From: Trichobilharzia szidati
Taxonomy: Eukaryota; Platyhelminthes; Trematoda; Strigeidida; Schistosomatidae
Reading direction: 5' to 3'
Assembly (NCBI GenBank): GCA_944472155.2
Contig: OX235279.1
Span: 55,029,564-55,093,563 of the forward strand
Length of the DNA: 64,000 bases
The notes beneath the pieces are model-generated. The model had not been told where the DNA came from. It did no database searches and was given only the letters and a program-made list of their open reading frames with translations. Positions 19,373-31,522 of this stretch are shown here, piece by piece (position 1 is the stretch's first letter; each line of letters begins with the position of its first letter). A program made the position numbers and the translations under genes.

Positions 19373-22077
19373 TCAGAAGAAGTTGTACCTCATGTAAGTC
19401 TGACAATGCTCTATAGCAGCTAGGTTGTGATGATTTCTAAGATTGTAACTGATGACAGCGGTAGGTTTAATTATTGGCTCGGAGGAGTGCACGAGCAGAT
19501 TAGTTAGCTTGTAGTAAAAAATTAGGTTTAGCTTAAGACGTCTTTTCCAGAGTGGTTCTAAACTTAGTCTGTCGCAACGTTCATAGTATTCGAGACCACT
19601 TTCTAAACCAAGAGTTCTTAAGGTGAGTTGCCGTTGCACTCCTTCTAATTTAAGCTTGTCACTTTGCCTGAGTCCGCTAAGAATAAACGGGCAGTATTCT
19701 AAAATAGGTCGGACACATACTTTATAAAGTAAAACCCTAGTTTCACAACAAAAGAAATTGCGAGTTATGCATCCTAGGAGCCTTCGTGTTTTACGTCTGG
19801 CATAATCAGTTTGTTCAGAGAACGTTAAGTTACTAGAGTGTCTGATACCGAGATCTACGACTGAGTTGAGCTTGGCTAGTTTACGCCCATTTATTTCAAG
19901 ATTCAGGTCAAGGTTACTGTTTCCGATACAAATCCAGCCGCATTTATCAATGTTGAACTTTAGACAGGATTCAGCACACCATGTCGCGAGACCACTTAGT
20001 TCAAGATGTATTTTATTTACCATATCGCTTAATTCACGAACGTAGCAGGAGTAAACGACTTTGAGGTCGTCAGCATATATGAATAATTTACCTGAGGTGA
20101 AGCAGTTGCAAATGCTGGTAATGTATACTTTAAATAAAAGTGGACACCAGGACACTACCTTGCACAACCCCACTTGTGATCTGCCTAGGATGAGACAATA
20201 CAGATCCAACCTTGGTTATTTGTACCCTATTGCTTAGAAACGATTTTAACCAGCTCAGTAATGGATCGCGAATCCCACATGAATACAGCTTCTCAAAGAG
20301 AATACTGCGAGATACCATGTCAAATGCCCTAGATATATCGAAGTAGAGAGCAACAGCTAGCTTACGTGCTTCGCGACTACTAGTGATGCAGATGAAAAAG
20401 TCGAAATGGCAAGTAACACAAGTCCTATTTTTGAGAAATCCGTGTTGAGACCTTGTAACAAGATCTTCCCTAAGTAGATAGTCTGATAATTGATCTTTGA
20501 CAACTTCCTTCATGACTCGCGAGACAACTGACGTTATATTTATAGGTCTGTAATTGCGGACGTTTGCCTTATCTCCGGATTTATAGTGTGCAATTATGAA
20601 GCTAGTTTTCCACACATTACGGTAAGTGCCAGTGTCCATAGATATTGAGAAGAATTTAAGAAGTGATAGGGGTATATCACACCCACTGTTTTTGAAAATC
20701 ATAGAAGCAAGGCCATCTGGTCCCCTGATAGTGGAAGGTTTCAGGCTTTTAACTGCTTGTTCGATTAACTGGTTGGTGAACACTATGCTTCCGAGGAAAG
20801 AGCTAGTAAGGGGGCCGGTTTCATCAGGAATGCGCGTTTCAAAACTGAAGTTTGCAAACCACTCACTGAATATTTCACAAATAGTGACAGGCACATTGTA
20901 GATAACTTTGTCGTGAAGTAAATAGGGGATATCCCTAGTCGACTGCATTCGTTTTTTAAGAAGCGCTGTTAGGTTATACACTTTGGAGGTGCTTTCAAGT
21001 GCCCTTAATTCTTCGTCGAGGTCCTTTTGAGAGCGTTGGCGCTTGATAGATTCAAGAGACTCATGGATTGAGTGAAGTAGTGATATATCCTTAGTGGAAT
21101 AGTACTGTTTCTTCAACTTCCTTAACTTATTGCAGTATGCCCTCGGAATGTATTCAGCTTGGTGTCTACTTGATTTCACCACCTTCTTAGGAGCAACAGT
21201 ATCTAGACAAAGGATAGCATTCCTGTAAAATAGGGACACTGTAGCCTCCAGGGAGTCAGTGGTAAAATATTCATCTCAGTGACAGAGTCGAATGAGTTCT
21301 TGGACTAATCCCCAGTCTGTATGTTTGTAACTACGACATATCAAGCTCCCTGAATCCTGTTTGTTTCCTGTATTTAGTGGTGGGAAAGGCAGAGAGCAGA
21401 GTACCATTCTATGGTCACTACTGGAAAATCTGTTACCAACATAGGTGGAGACTGGGATTGTGTCATGACAAAACACAAGGTCCAACATGTTGTCATCACG
21501 AGTAGGTGTTTGGACATGTTGCTGCCATCCATAAAAATCGATAGTGGCAAGTAATTCGTCGAAGCGTTGGGGGTCGGAACTACTTGACCAATTGACTTCT
21601 GGAAGATTGAAGTCCCCTGCAATTATTTTGTAATTAGTACTAAACGATGAGGCGTGTGCGAATGATTTAGCTAATAACGCATCAGTTTCTTTGGTTGAGC
21701 TTAGTGCTCGATAAACACAGCCTATGAGAAGCTTGTACTTATCTCCTTGTAAGACGACCCAGAGTGAATCAGGTACCTCGTTCGGTATTTCATCTTCCAC
21801 CTTACCGGCTACGAATGAGTTATGTATATATATGAGACATCCTCCACCACACTTGCTGTCTCTATTTGCACGGTGTACAGTGTAATCATCTATGCCTATA
21901 TGCACATCAAGTACAGAGTATGAGCACCATGATTCAGCAATCAGAGCTACAGTAGGCTTGGCGATAAATAATAATGTCCTTCGTTCAGATATCTTATTGA
22001 TTAAAGAACGTGCATTAATTAGAAATATCGTGAATAAGTCACGGGATACTACAAACTGCCTTAAGATATCACCATAA
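19373..22077 (-). pseudogene. LINE ORF2: endonuclease plus reverse transcriptase
   Basis: Endonuclease motifs in order: INARSLINK (about 22010), IAESW (about 21935), GDFNLPEVNW (about 21600) and SSDHRMVL (about 21410). A TGA at about 21278 lies in the same frame as the RT that follows. RT motifs: YRPINITSVVSRV (about 20550), QHGFLKNRT (about 20430), LYFDISRAFDMV (about 20330) and SGVVQGSV (about 20170). A frame shift follows, then FIYADDLKVV (about 20070) with the catalytic YADD, and RPILEYCP. The product would nick the target DNA and copy the RNA at the nick. The plus-strand frames across this span are antisense shadows. Confidence 0.8.
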
Positions 22078-22095
22078 CCTAATTCTGTTTGTGCG

Positions 22096-23561
22096 TCAGC
22101 AACGCAAGAGTTTATGAATGATGGGGGGTCGGACTGGGTGTCTGTACATCGGCGTTAGAGTGCAGTGAGGTGGTCCCAGGTGCCATGGGTCGTACCAGTG
22201 ATTCGGGACACTTAGAAAATTTACTATGTGTTCCTGGATATAAGGATAGTAGATGTTGGGCCTGAGTTGACGGTTAAAGAGCATAGCATCAAAAGGTCTA
22301 CCCATCCATGTGCTATTCGTCATACCGGTACACACCTTCGTGTTGGTTTTATAACTTAAAGGAAATTGAGAGGAAAGGTGCTTTGGTTGCAAGACTTTGG
22401 GGGTTTTGGGGCCTGACTTTCTATAAGGTGGTGCATGCTGAAAACCTCCAGATATACTTGTGTTTCGAGAGTATTCCGTAACCGGTGAGGGTTTGTTGAC
22501 ACTCTTACTCTCAGCAAGCTTATTGAATACAAAGTATTCTTCCCCATCATTAGTCTCGACCCGGCGAAACTTTCTCATCGTGGTGAGGTTACCACGTTTG
22601 AGCAAGAATTTCTTAGAACAGCTTGCAGCAGTTCTACCTATTTTCACATCTTTCGGTGAGGCGTTATTTACAGGGGTACTGGTATCTAAATCAGTTCCTA
22701 GTTCCATTTGAAAGCGTGGTTGTTGTGTAGTTTGCTGAATGCTAATGTCAGCATTAGGTGACTGTTGCTGTGCACGATCCTTTTTTGGCAAATCTAAGCT
22801 AGAGGAGGTGACCAGGTTATTACTACGCATTATTCTGTACTGACGCGGTGTTTTATCCTGAGCCATGGTTATAGACTTATAACTGCTACTCAGTCTTAGG
22901 TGATCCTGACATTTAGTAAACTTACTAGCATCAAGGGAATTACTGAATTTAAAAATGATTGGACAATTAGTCCGGTTAGACTTTTTACGAAGTCTTTTGC
23001 ATTCACATGGAACACTAGCCATGCCGCAACAAATCAGGATTTTGTGTTTTACAGTCTTCAGAGGAAGAGAATCTGGGACGTTGTAAACTATAGCCTGGTG
23101 AGAAGAGGTTATACGCCTCATCAACTCTGCAGCCAAGCAGTCAATCAGATTTTCAGCCTTATTTAGGATGTCCGTATGCATTTTAGGATGCTTTCTTAAC
23201 AGACAGGCAACATCTAAGCGGCACGTTCAACGTTTGCGTTACATTTTCGCGTGATTTGTTACATAAAATTTATCTTGTTGTAATCCTTGCACAAGCATTC
23301 TACTTCCTCCATACCTATTGGGTCAAAATCCGAAAGCTTGTTTTGAGTTACATCCAGTAAAGACTTAACCTGGTCAATATCTGAACGGCTCTCCGTGATA
23401 TTTGAGATTGGCAGTGATATGTGATCAAACTGACCTAATTTTTCCTGAAGTTCACTTACTTGCTTCTGGATATCTTTCACAAGGAGGTCTAAAATACAGA
23501 AATCAGAGTTCTGTAACAGAACATCTTTCACCTGTATAACAGGAGTGAGAATTGCACTCAA
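22096..23561 (-). pseudogene. LINE ORF1-like protein, split by a frame break
   Basis: The 5' part (23561-23259, 100 codons) looks like a coiled coil, with heptad-like DLLVKDIQKQVSELQEKLG. After a break, 361 open codons (23181-22096) include IVYNVPDSLP, ILICCGMASVPCECKR and CPIIFKFSNS. CR1-type ORF1 proteins carry such a nucleic-acid-binding block (R.VP, cysteine cluster, CPIIf.F). A Pro/Thr/Gln-rich stretch and an aromatic C-terminal region with WYDPWHLGPPH follow. It would be the RNA-binding partner of ORF2. The frame break suggests it is non-functional. Confidence 0.65.
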
Positions 23562-23600
23562 GCCGTTTTGTGAGCTAGTAGTTTATGCTGTATTACAGGG

Positions 23601-26400
23601 TGGTAATGCAGTTATAACGGAGGTTGAGCCACTATCTAAAACAATTGTGTTTCTACAAACACGGTTTTTAGAGATTTGGACCATAATTTCAAGGATTATA
23701 TGACTATAAGCAGTAAATGAATGTCAGAGCAAACACGTGCAAAAATGTCACCAATTTCGAAAGTACCGTTTATTTACGTTTATACGCGAATTCAAGACAA
23801 TCTCTAAAACAGCCATACTATTTAGGAGTCATTCTCTCATCAAGATTGCTTGCAGATCAACTTCAGACTAATTAAGTTTACTTTGAAGGAAGTAGTAGCT
23901 AATCCACAATCTCAGTAATCTCTAGCTTATATGGTTTCGTGAATCCTACAGAAATTACAATCGGATATTTAGGACACTACAAATGTCAAATATAAAATAC
24001 ATAGGTCTCAACTTTGAACAATTATGCACAGCGTTAACATCATAGAGAAAAGCCCTAAATATCGTAGGATACACAGATATATTTTATTGATGAGGAAAAC
24101 AGTGCCTCATAATGCAGTTGAAAACATCCGATTCTGATAATACATCTGTACTGCCTTATGTAAGTGGAAATTTCAGGACAAATTCGCCAACATTATTGCT
24201 AATGAAGAACACATTAGGTATACATTGTCAGTGGAAACTATATAACAAACAGTAGACTAATAAAAATAGGCGCTGATATGGCATATCCCCTGTTTGAAGT
24301 GGCGCCTCCAGCTTTACCTTCAGGACAATTGCGCGGTCTAGTTGATTTGAGTTTGGTTGATTTGTTTCATTTGATCTACTTAGCTGCATTTGACGTGATT
24401 GGATTGAACTGATATAAGGATGACAGTTTAAGGAATCAGCCTTATGTTACATCCCACTTGGAAATGTGCTTTCTCGGATAATTCGCGAAGAGTATTCAGT
24501 GAATAGGAAGCATTCTGTAGACTTTAGGAAACTCATAAAGTGATGCACTACTTTTGCAGGCAACATAGTGTTTCCTCAGTAAAGTGAGAATTGGATATAA
24601 TAATAATTTATATTTTCATATAAACAAATTTACATGAAAATGCACTCCATTTTTACAGGCACGATCAAGTATGACATAATGGCAAATAGTAGATTATCTA
24701 CAAGTTAATAATGTTTGAACAGCTAAATATTTGATATATATATATAAATACACTCATTGTCTGAGCCATGTCGGATCATTATTGAATTGAACAGTAGTCC
24801 TCCGGGTTGCGAGGGAAAATCGACTCTGTTTCGTTGTCAACCCGTGTTTTTAGGCATACTACAACCAACCAATATTGAGGTAAGTACAACGTTTACAAGG
24901 GATAGTAAGCTGTTTTAGAAAAGTAAAGGTGCTAAGGTGAATCATTAAAGTGTAATGAAATAGGTAAGTGCAATGTATCATTAATAGATGCAATAGGAGA
25001 CTATAATCCCTAGGCTGATAGAGTTCATTTGCAATGTATAATGCTACCCATATAGGCCTTATTATCACGATGTCCACTTTCGGTTTTAATACAATTATGC
25101 ACAAGCCCGTTGTTTTTATTTCACACCTTTTTGTGTATTTGGTGCACAACCGTACCCTATAGAGAATAGGAATAGAACAAGTCGAATCAAATTCATAAGG
25201 AGCTATAAAATGTTAGGTTTAATGAAATATAATGAGCAAGTGAAGACGTTATTAGAAAATGAATGAGGTGAGACATTGTTAAGTGATATTCGAAGATACG
25301 ACAAAGGAAAGCATGTTAATTTATAAGATGCCCCATAAATCTGTGCAGAGCCCACATGGTCGCATCTCAGCAGTAGGCTGACCGAATGGTATATGTTTAA
25401 AGGTAGAAGCATGATCTGTCTAGTCGATCATTATTATCTTTTTCAAGATAAAGATTCAAGCCCTCATAGAAATCTCGAGCCGTCAAATTGCATATTGCTG
25501 TTCCTGCAGAATGGGCGATTCACCTTAGTGTCTACCACCATATCTACTAATCAACATGCGCCATAAAAGGAGTAGTTGTTATCCTGGCAATACTAATGAC
25601 AACAATAAGTCTAGGAATTATGTACTACAACTTTTACTTTACTGAATACTCCAGCGGATTTTAAATAAACACTTGACAAATATCAAATTTTTACAGGAAC
25701 TCAGTAAGATTGAGTAAACTAAAAGCACTTTCGGTCTCCATAGGAGTTCTCCATGCCGAATTTATTACTTTAACAGCCTACACAGATTACAACTTCAATT
25801 AAATAACACTGACGTGGAAGAACTTCCATTCATTTTTACTAAACTTTACGAAAAGAATCATGATTTTTATTCTAAAAACAGGAGCATTCGTAATGTTTCA
25901 CTTTATGTAAATGCATTTACATACAGTTGCACTTAGAACTCAGTGCAACTCGATACACAATAGTATTTACACAAATAAACTGAAAAATAATGTCCTCCTT
26001 ACTTTCTGAAGAACTTGTCCCTATTCCAGGATAATAACTTGCTTTCACCTATGAGCCTGAGTTATGTCTATGAAATCACAATATTACATCAGTTAAATCT
26101 TCCCCCAAAACCAAGGCCACTTGAAACCAATAGCAACATAGCAATGAGCGTCATTGCGGGGATATGCAATAAAGTCGCTCACAAAAGTAGAGCTTGCTAG
26201 ATTAAGTTCCCATATTGAGCACAGTTCATGTGCATTTTAGTCACTCACACTGAATTAACACATTAAGTACAACACTGATGCAAACTAAACGAACGATTGT
26301 CTTCTCAACTGCACTGCAATTGCAACAATCATGAAAACCACCTACATCTGTCAGCCTAGAATTCAACCAGGCAGACAACGGCACAACATTAATAAAGCTG
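23601..26400. other. No gene recognised
   Basis: AT-rich. A weak copy of the LINE-tail repeat lies at 24597-24720, and a (TA)n-like run occurs near 24735-24750. The minus-strand open stretch at 24859-25149 has no recognisable motif. Confidence 0.3.
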
Positions 26401-26404
26401 AGAT

Positions 26405-26621
26405 ATTTTTTTATTTTTTCTAATTTTTTTATTTTGTTTTTAATTACAGCTTGATTCCACACCGTATTTTCAGTATAAGTATGGAATTTTCAGCATGGAT
26501 ATCGGTAGCCCAAATTTTGCAGGCCGACCATAGATATCGAGTGTGCGCCGGCAGGGGATTGAACCCCGGACCATGTGCATGGTCGGCGAGAGTCCTAACC
26601 ACTGTGCCACCGATACACACT
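26405..26621 (-). mobile_element. tRNA-derived SINE with A-rich tail
   Basis: Minus strand: the head TGGCACAGTGGTTAGGACT (A box), then GGTTCAATCCC (B box), a body with TTTGGGCTACCGATAT, GGTGTGGAATCAAGC, and an A-rich tail at about 26440-26405. A second copy lies at 58262-58455 on the plus strand. The short frames in both directions here are artefacts of this element. Confidence 0.75.
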
Positions 26622-27590
26622 GAATCCACATTAAACTGCAACAATCCGTGCAATTATATGTGAAATCCACTAATAGGTAATCTTTGAATTTACGATAATT
26701 CCTGTCCGAACACACGAGGTAAAAAATTCATCCACGTCACAACTTCTGTTCTTATGGAAGCTTCTGTTAGCCTTTGTAGGTGATTTCCATGCACTGATGG
26801 CATCCACTTGTCATATAGAACTGTGCTTCACATGAAAATAGGTGGCGTTGATATCTCGAGACGTAAGGTCTTCAATGAATGATACTATGACAGAAACTGC
26901 ATCTTCCACATAAAGTAGATTATTTGTGTAGATGACGTTACCCCAACTATCACATCCTGGTCATTAAAGCGGTATTTCAACACAGTCTGCCTGAAACACA
27001 AACCATTGCAGCAAATATGTTAAAAACACAGGCCACGGATACCAACATGATATGTCAGAAAATGAGAGTTCCCGTCAATCCAGAAAACATATAAAGCAAT
27101 TTTATTAAATATAATTCACAAAACAATTTGCCAAGCAAAATTACAATCAACGTTCTAGATAAGTCGAGCTGTTTGGTATCTCAGGTCAACGGTGTCGAAC
27201 TGTTGTAATAATGAGCAGGATGGAATAACTGGAGGGTAATATGTCTATTTGAATAGTATGCTCAGTGTAAAGTCTGGGCGTTTCGGCCTCGTATCATTTT
27301 GTGCAGGAGTTCATACAGCCTATTTCCATGTTAAGAGAAATATAATTTGTCAGGTAAGCGCCATTGTTATGTGGAATTCCCCCCAGAGTGTTGACAGAAC
27401 CTCTCATAAGGAAAGATGTAAAATCAGATTCACTGGAATTTGATACATCACGCAGAGTGATTTTAAATAAAATAGTTTGATAGCCTATGACTGGCTAATA
27501 TCCTAATTAAATGTGTGTACTCTGCCACCGACAATATTCAAAAACCACATAAGATAGCTGCATCTGGCAGCAATATAAGTGATCATAAAG
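26622..27590. other. No gene recognised
   Basis: No supported frame, repeat or RNA. The short open stretch at 27249-27443 lacks motifs and splice context. Confidence 0.25.
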
Positions 27591-28430
27591 CCACCTGAAA
27601 TACTGTTAAATCTAGTGCTACAGAGTTTACCGGCACACAAGGTTCAAACTGTGAACAAGAAACTATCCCTCCAAGAGATTTTGGTTGCATATCCAGTTTG
27701 CCAAGTCAGGTTCCTTCACTGAATCCTCCCGAACACCTTTCTTCTGCTACAAGATCTACAACTTACCTGACAGTGAATCGTTTTTGTTCCCCTTGTCTTG
27801 AAATGAATGGTGGTCCATCAAGTACTGAGGACCAACAAGATAGTCAGTGACTGAAGAAATGTACGTCTGCCTATAAAAAGAGATTCATGATCAGCCTCCA
27901 TTGCTTGCGGTCGTCGTTGAAGTGAGTTTAGCTTGAATTAAAGGCCACCTGCACCTACATCATTGAATAAGGGGGAGAAAAATTTATTTTCAGCTACTGG
28001 TGTGTCATAACCAATGACACTCAAGCCCCTCACCGAAGAAAGATACAACAGAATTACACTCCAGTGATAACAAATGTTTTCTCGACAGCAAAAGCATCGG
28101 GCTACGCGACAAGCTTAAGTTCGAATGGCTTAAAAAGCCATCATGACGGTAACTGACATTTCTGTCAGTGACCAAACTGGTACTGTACCTGCATGCACCA
28201 CTACTGATCCTCATTTGCTGGCTTCAGTACTAGGAGCTCTCTTAAAAAGTTATTGCTCTTGGTCCAATGGGTAGGCTAGTTCAGACAACCGGCTCACCAC
28301 TAATTCCGCAAACGTCTGTTGAAATGGCTTTCAACCGACCAAATGCTAATGTCCATGCTCAGCAAGCCTCAGTTCAAGTTGCTTCTCAACGACTAAGTAA
28401 CCGATGGTGGAAGTAACATTCACTTTCTAA
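27590..28430 (+). pseudogene. Patchwork of Ser/Thr/Pro-rich coding-like frames
   Basis: The plus strand has successive open stretches in shifting frames. About 80 codons run to 27849, containing TIPPRDFGCISSLPSQVPSL and CSPCLEMNGGPSSTEDQQ. Others lie around 28000-28140 (QAPHRRKIQQNYTPVITN) and 28165-28245 (VSDQTGTVPACTTTDPHLLA). About 45 codons to 28415 contain SPLIPQTSVEMAFNRPNANV. Together they look like one protein broken by frameshifts and stops. It could be a retrocopy, a dead gene or a transposon ORF1. No family was recognised, and the open reading may partly reflect base composition. Confidence 0.35.
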
Positions 28431-28739
28431 ATAACCCAAGGGGAGCAGACTACTCACCACCATTCCCGTCAATGATTCGGGTGATATTTAGCCACATAGA
28501 TTTACCTCATTAGTCTGCCCATCTGACGGGTCTGCAGTCTGTCTCACTAGTATGTAGTCAGGTAGAAACAAATCACATGTCATTTGATGGGCGTCAACCA
28601 ATCAAAATCCAGCATACAATTAACGCCTACTATTCAGCCTTGTGACTGGATCAATATATGCCGCATATTTTTTATCCTCGGACACTTTTTCTCTCACGTG
28701 TTCGAGAATATTCGTTTTCCAACCTTACCGCGTGGGTCT

Positions 28740-30130
28740 TTTGGATTTTACTAGTACGGTCGGGAGAATGGTTACCCAGCATTCACATTTGTAACTAAGC
28801 ACTCGTATTTACACTCAATGTCATCGTAACAACTACATAAATGAGTCTTTGATTGATTTCTAACTACATAGTAGACTATGCTGCACCCATCTGGAATAAA
28901 ATTCATATGCCGATTTTCGCTCCAGTTGTGTCGACTGTTTAGGTGCTGCTGGATTTTAATTTCATTCCTCATGTCTTTGGGTCCGAAATCATATACTTTT
29001 CTGGGGTCATCCGCAAAAGGTTGTGTCCTGCTAATCTTGACCAGAGAGTTTATGTATGACAGCGCTGGATATCAGCTTAGGTTCAGGTAAATGGTGGTTG
29101 AGTGTGTTCTCTTCTAGTTAAAACGGAAAATGTCAGGGTGAGAAGCTTTCTAATTATTCCGTAGGATTGCAGTTTTGTTGCGAGTCTGATATATGAAGCT
29201 TTATTGAAAGCCTTGCTAGCAACGAGGAATAGTGTAACTGCTGGATACCGATTATCTGTGCATTCTGTAACGTGGTCAAAATAATCTAACTGGCAATGGA
29301 TTCAGGATCGTCTGATTAGGAAACCGTATTGGAGTGAGGATAGTAGTTCATTAAGGAATAAATGCTAAATGACATGAGTGCAATCTTACCACAACATGCG
29401 GAACTGCTGACGTGCTGCTGGTGAATGCTTGTTCCAGCGAGTGGAGTATACTCCATCATTTAATGAAACTGAGTATGGCTTGCGGAGAAGTAATTTTATG
29501 CAATTACTGCCATATCGCGTTGGCGGCACAGAGGTAAAGCGCTCGCCAACGACCCAGATGATTCCGGGTTAGATCCCTGACCAAAGCACCGCTTTACCTT
29601 GCTAAGCCAGTAGTGAGATTGGTGAAGAGGGAAGGTTGGGCATGAGGTTAGCAACTCTATCCTGTAAAAATAAACACCGCTGCCACCTAAACTTCAAAAT
29701 TATGGCTTGAAGCCCTTACGTTCCATTGAAAACGCAGAGGAATTGAAAATTGCTGCCATATCTCAGGAGGACAGAAGGTATATCATCTGTAAATGGAGTG
29801 TCAGTAAGCTTGAGATTTGCGATAGCTTTATCGGCTTCCAGTATGGTGAAAACTATGTTACTCAGATATTCGTCTATTATGCGACGGAAATCCATAACTT
29901 GGCCTCTGTTTGCAGTGTTCAGTCTGGTAAAGTGCGTGCTAAACAGCTCATATATCTCTTCAACAGTTTAGTAAATGATAACGTTTAGGTGTGTTATTTT
30001 TATGTAGACCATTTTAGAATTTGTTGACTTAATTTTGAAGAGTTCTCCTTATTTCCTGGACTATGAGGTGATTGAATTTCCTATATTTCATCAAATTTCA
30101 CCTCTGAGAACCCGTTCATAAAGTGTGAGT
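28740..30130 (-). pseudogene. Decayed CR1-like LINE reverse transcriptase, interrupted by a SINE
   Basis: Minus-strand motifs appear in RT order but in different frames: LKLTDTPFTDDIPSVLLRYG (about 29830-29760), SVSLNDGVYSTRW (about 29450), LLSSLQYGFLIRRS (about 29330), PAVTLFLVASKAFNKASYI (about 29200), and PFADDPRKVYDFGPKDM (about 29000), where the YADD box is now FADD. IQQHLNSRHNWSENRHMNF follows (about 28940). The SINE at 29517-29747 split the copy. Many stops make it a fossil. Confidence 0.65.
29517..29747 (+). mobile_element. tRNA-derived SINE inserted in a LINE fossil, with target-site duplication
   Basis: The head GCGTTGGCGGCACAGAGGTA is followed by GGGTTAGATCCC as the B-box analogue and a body with GGAAGGTTGGGCATGAGG. 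The element is flanked by AATTACTGCCATATC (29502-29516) and AATTGCTGCCATATC (29748-29762), a 15-bp duplication with one difference. It is the same family as 2255-2462. Confidence 0.7.
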
Positions 30131-31177
30131 TCCACTCTGAGCTTCTAGTCAGACAATGACACAGGTTCCGATCATCATGCGAGTGCAATCTTGCAGGTGC
30201 CCGACCGTTTACATTTCTGCGCATAGATTCAGAACAGATGTTAAACCAAAACATCACTGTTTTATAAGCGCCACCTTCAAATTCCCGTCCTTCACGTATT
30301 GTAGATGGTGCTGTGTTGTTTGTGAATATAAGATCTGGGATGTTTGCGGATCTACTGGGTGAATTTATGTGTTGTATTCATGCTTCCACGACTCTGACAA
30401 CACCAACAACGGTTTAACACGTTGTTTGTAATGCACATGGGTGAGGATCAACTGGGACTTACCAGGAGTGAGTAATTCAAGGATAAATACTTCCTTTAGT
30501 GAATAAGTGTTCCATTTTTTGGTCACATTCAGAAAGCTACTGAACACGGACAATCATCTCTAGTGAATATATAACTGAAGTGACTTATCAAAGAGGAGGC
30601 CATGAAGCCGATAATTCGGGTTTCGACATGAAATATTCCGCGGTTGGTCACTGTAGAATAAATGGGAGCAATCCATGACCTAACTGTGTGAAAACTCACC
30701 AGTTTCAAATAAGCAGAATCGTTTTCTCGCTTAGATACCGATTATCATAGTTCTTCCCCAATCGTTCTAAATTTGGTCAGGTGTGCTGGAAATACCTACA
30801 TGTATACACAAACTAGTGACGTTATGTTATATAGTCTAGTGCACCTTCAAGGAACCTCGGCTATTCGGAACTGATATTAGCAGCTCCTATTTCCAAGCCT
30901 AAAAGGCTCCCCTACACTCATACTTGAACGCTCAATTTACTCCATGTGATTTTTAGTGCTGTGCAACTGTATGTTATAAGGCAGACTTAACCAATTTTGA
31001 ATTCTGCACCGTTCCACATTGCCCAAATCCTAATTTAAATTAATCGAGGCAAGGTACTGAAAAGTTCATCCATATCGAGGAGGAAATGTGAGTAAGGCGA
31101 GCAGCACGGTGTGGAAACAAAATTCAAATGAGGGAAGCTAAAAAGGTACACAGAGTTTCCGCCAAAACATGTAGCTG
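30131..31177. other. No gene recognised
   Basis: Possibly a little more of the LINE fossil near 30131-30300. Beyond that nothing supportable was seen. Confidence 0.25.
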
Positions 31178-31522
31178 TGTAACGACAGAAGACAAAGGTT
31201 AGGCAACAGATTGTTTTATTGAGAAAATCGAGTGAGTTTTACAGATTTTATGTGCATTATTGTTAGCGGGGAGGAAACATCTTCTGATTGGTTGTTTTCT
31301 TGCTGAAGACTATCCTGTTATTGCTTTTGTGATCGTTTCTTGGAAAACGAATTCATATATCTGCGAATCATATTTCCACACGTTAAGTCCGCTGTGATTG
31401 GTTGGTGGTTTTCTCAAGGTTAAGCTCTGTTATTGTTTTTCTCATGACCCTGATTCGGGATGTACCACTGACGTAAACTGTTGTCTACAATTTTGGCTTG
31501 TTCGCAGGCAGGTCTCACCGCA
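31178..31522. mobile_element. Probable solo LTR, copy 1
   Basis: It runs from TGTAACGACAGAAGACA to CTCACCGCA (TG...CA, 345 bp). It shares scattered blocks along its whole length with 55194-55530: GGCAACAGA, TCTGATTGGTTG, TGACGTAAA, CTGTCTAC-like and AATTTTGGCT-like. No internal retroelement genes lie beside it, and no target duplication was seen. The orientation is as drawn on the plus strand if TGTAAC is the 5' end. Confidence 0.5.

Larger units (their letters stand above)
18649..23600 (-). mobile_element. CR1/Jockey-like LINE, nearly full length but inactivated
   Basis: Minus strand order: an ORF1-like protein (23561-22096), an apurinic-type endonuclease (about 22077-21276) and a reverse transcriptase (21239-19373). 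A possible 3' UTR runs down to the ATT-rich tail at 18649. There are no LTRs, RNase H or integrase, as expected for CR1-type LINEs. It carries one in-frame stop between endonuclease and RT, a one-base frame break near 20150, and another break in ORF1. The exact 5' and 3' ends are uncertain. It could not move by itself in this form. Confidence 0.75.

Noticed and set aside
20626..23166. Plus-strand ORFs across the LINE
   Set aside because: Antisense shadows of the minus-strand endonuclease, RT and ORF1 frames.
26444..26715. Overlapping short ORFs on both strands
   Set aside because: They all lie in a tRNA-derived SINE; their open frames follow from the tRNA-like sequence and not from coding.
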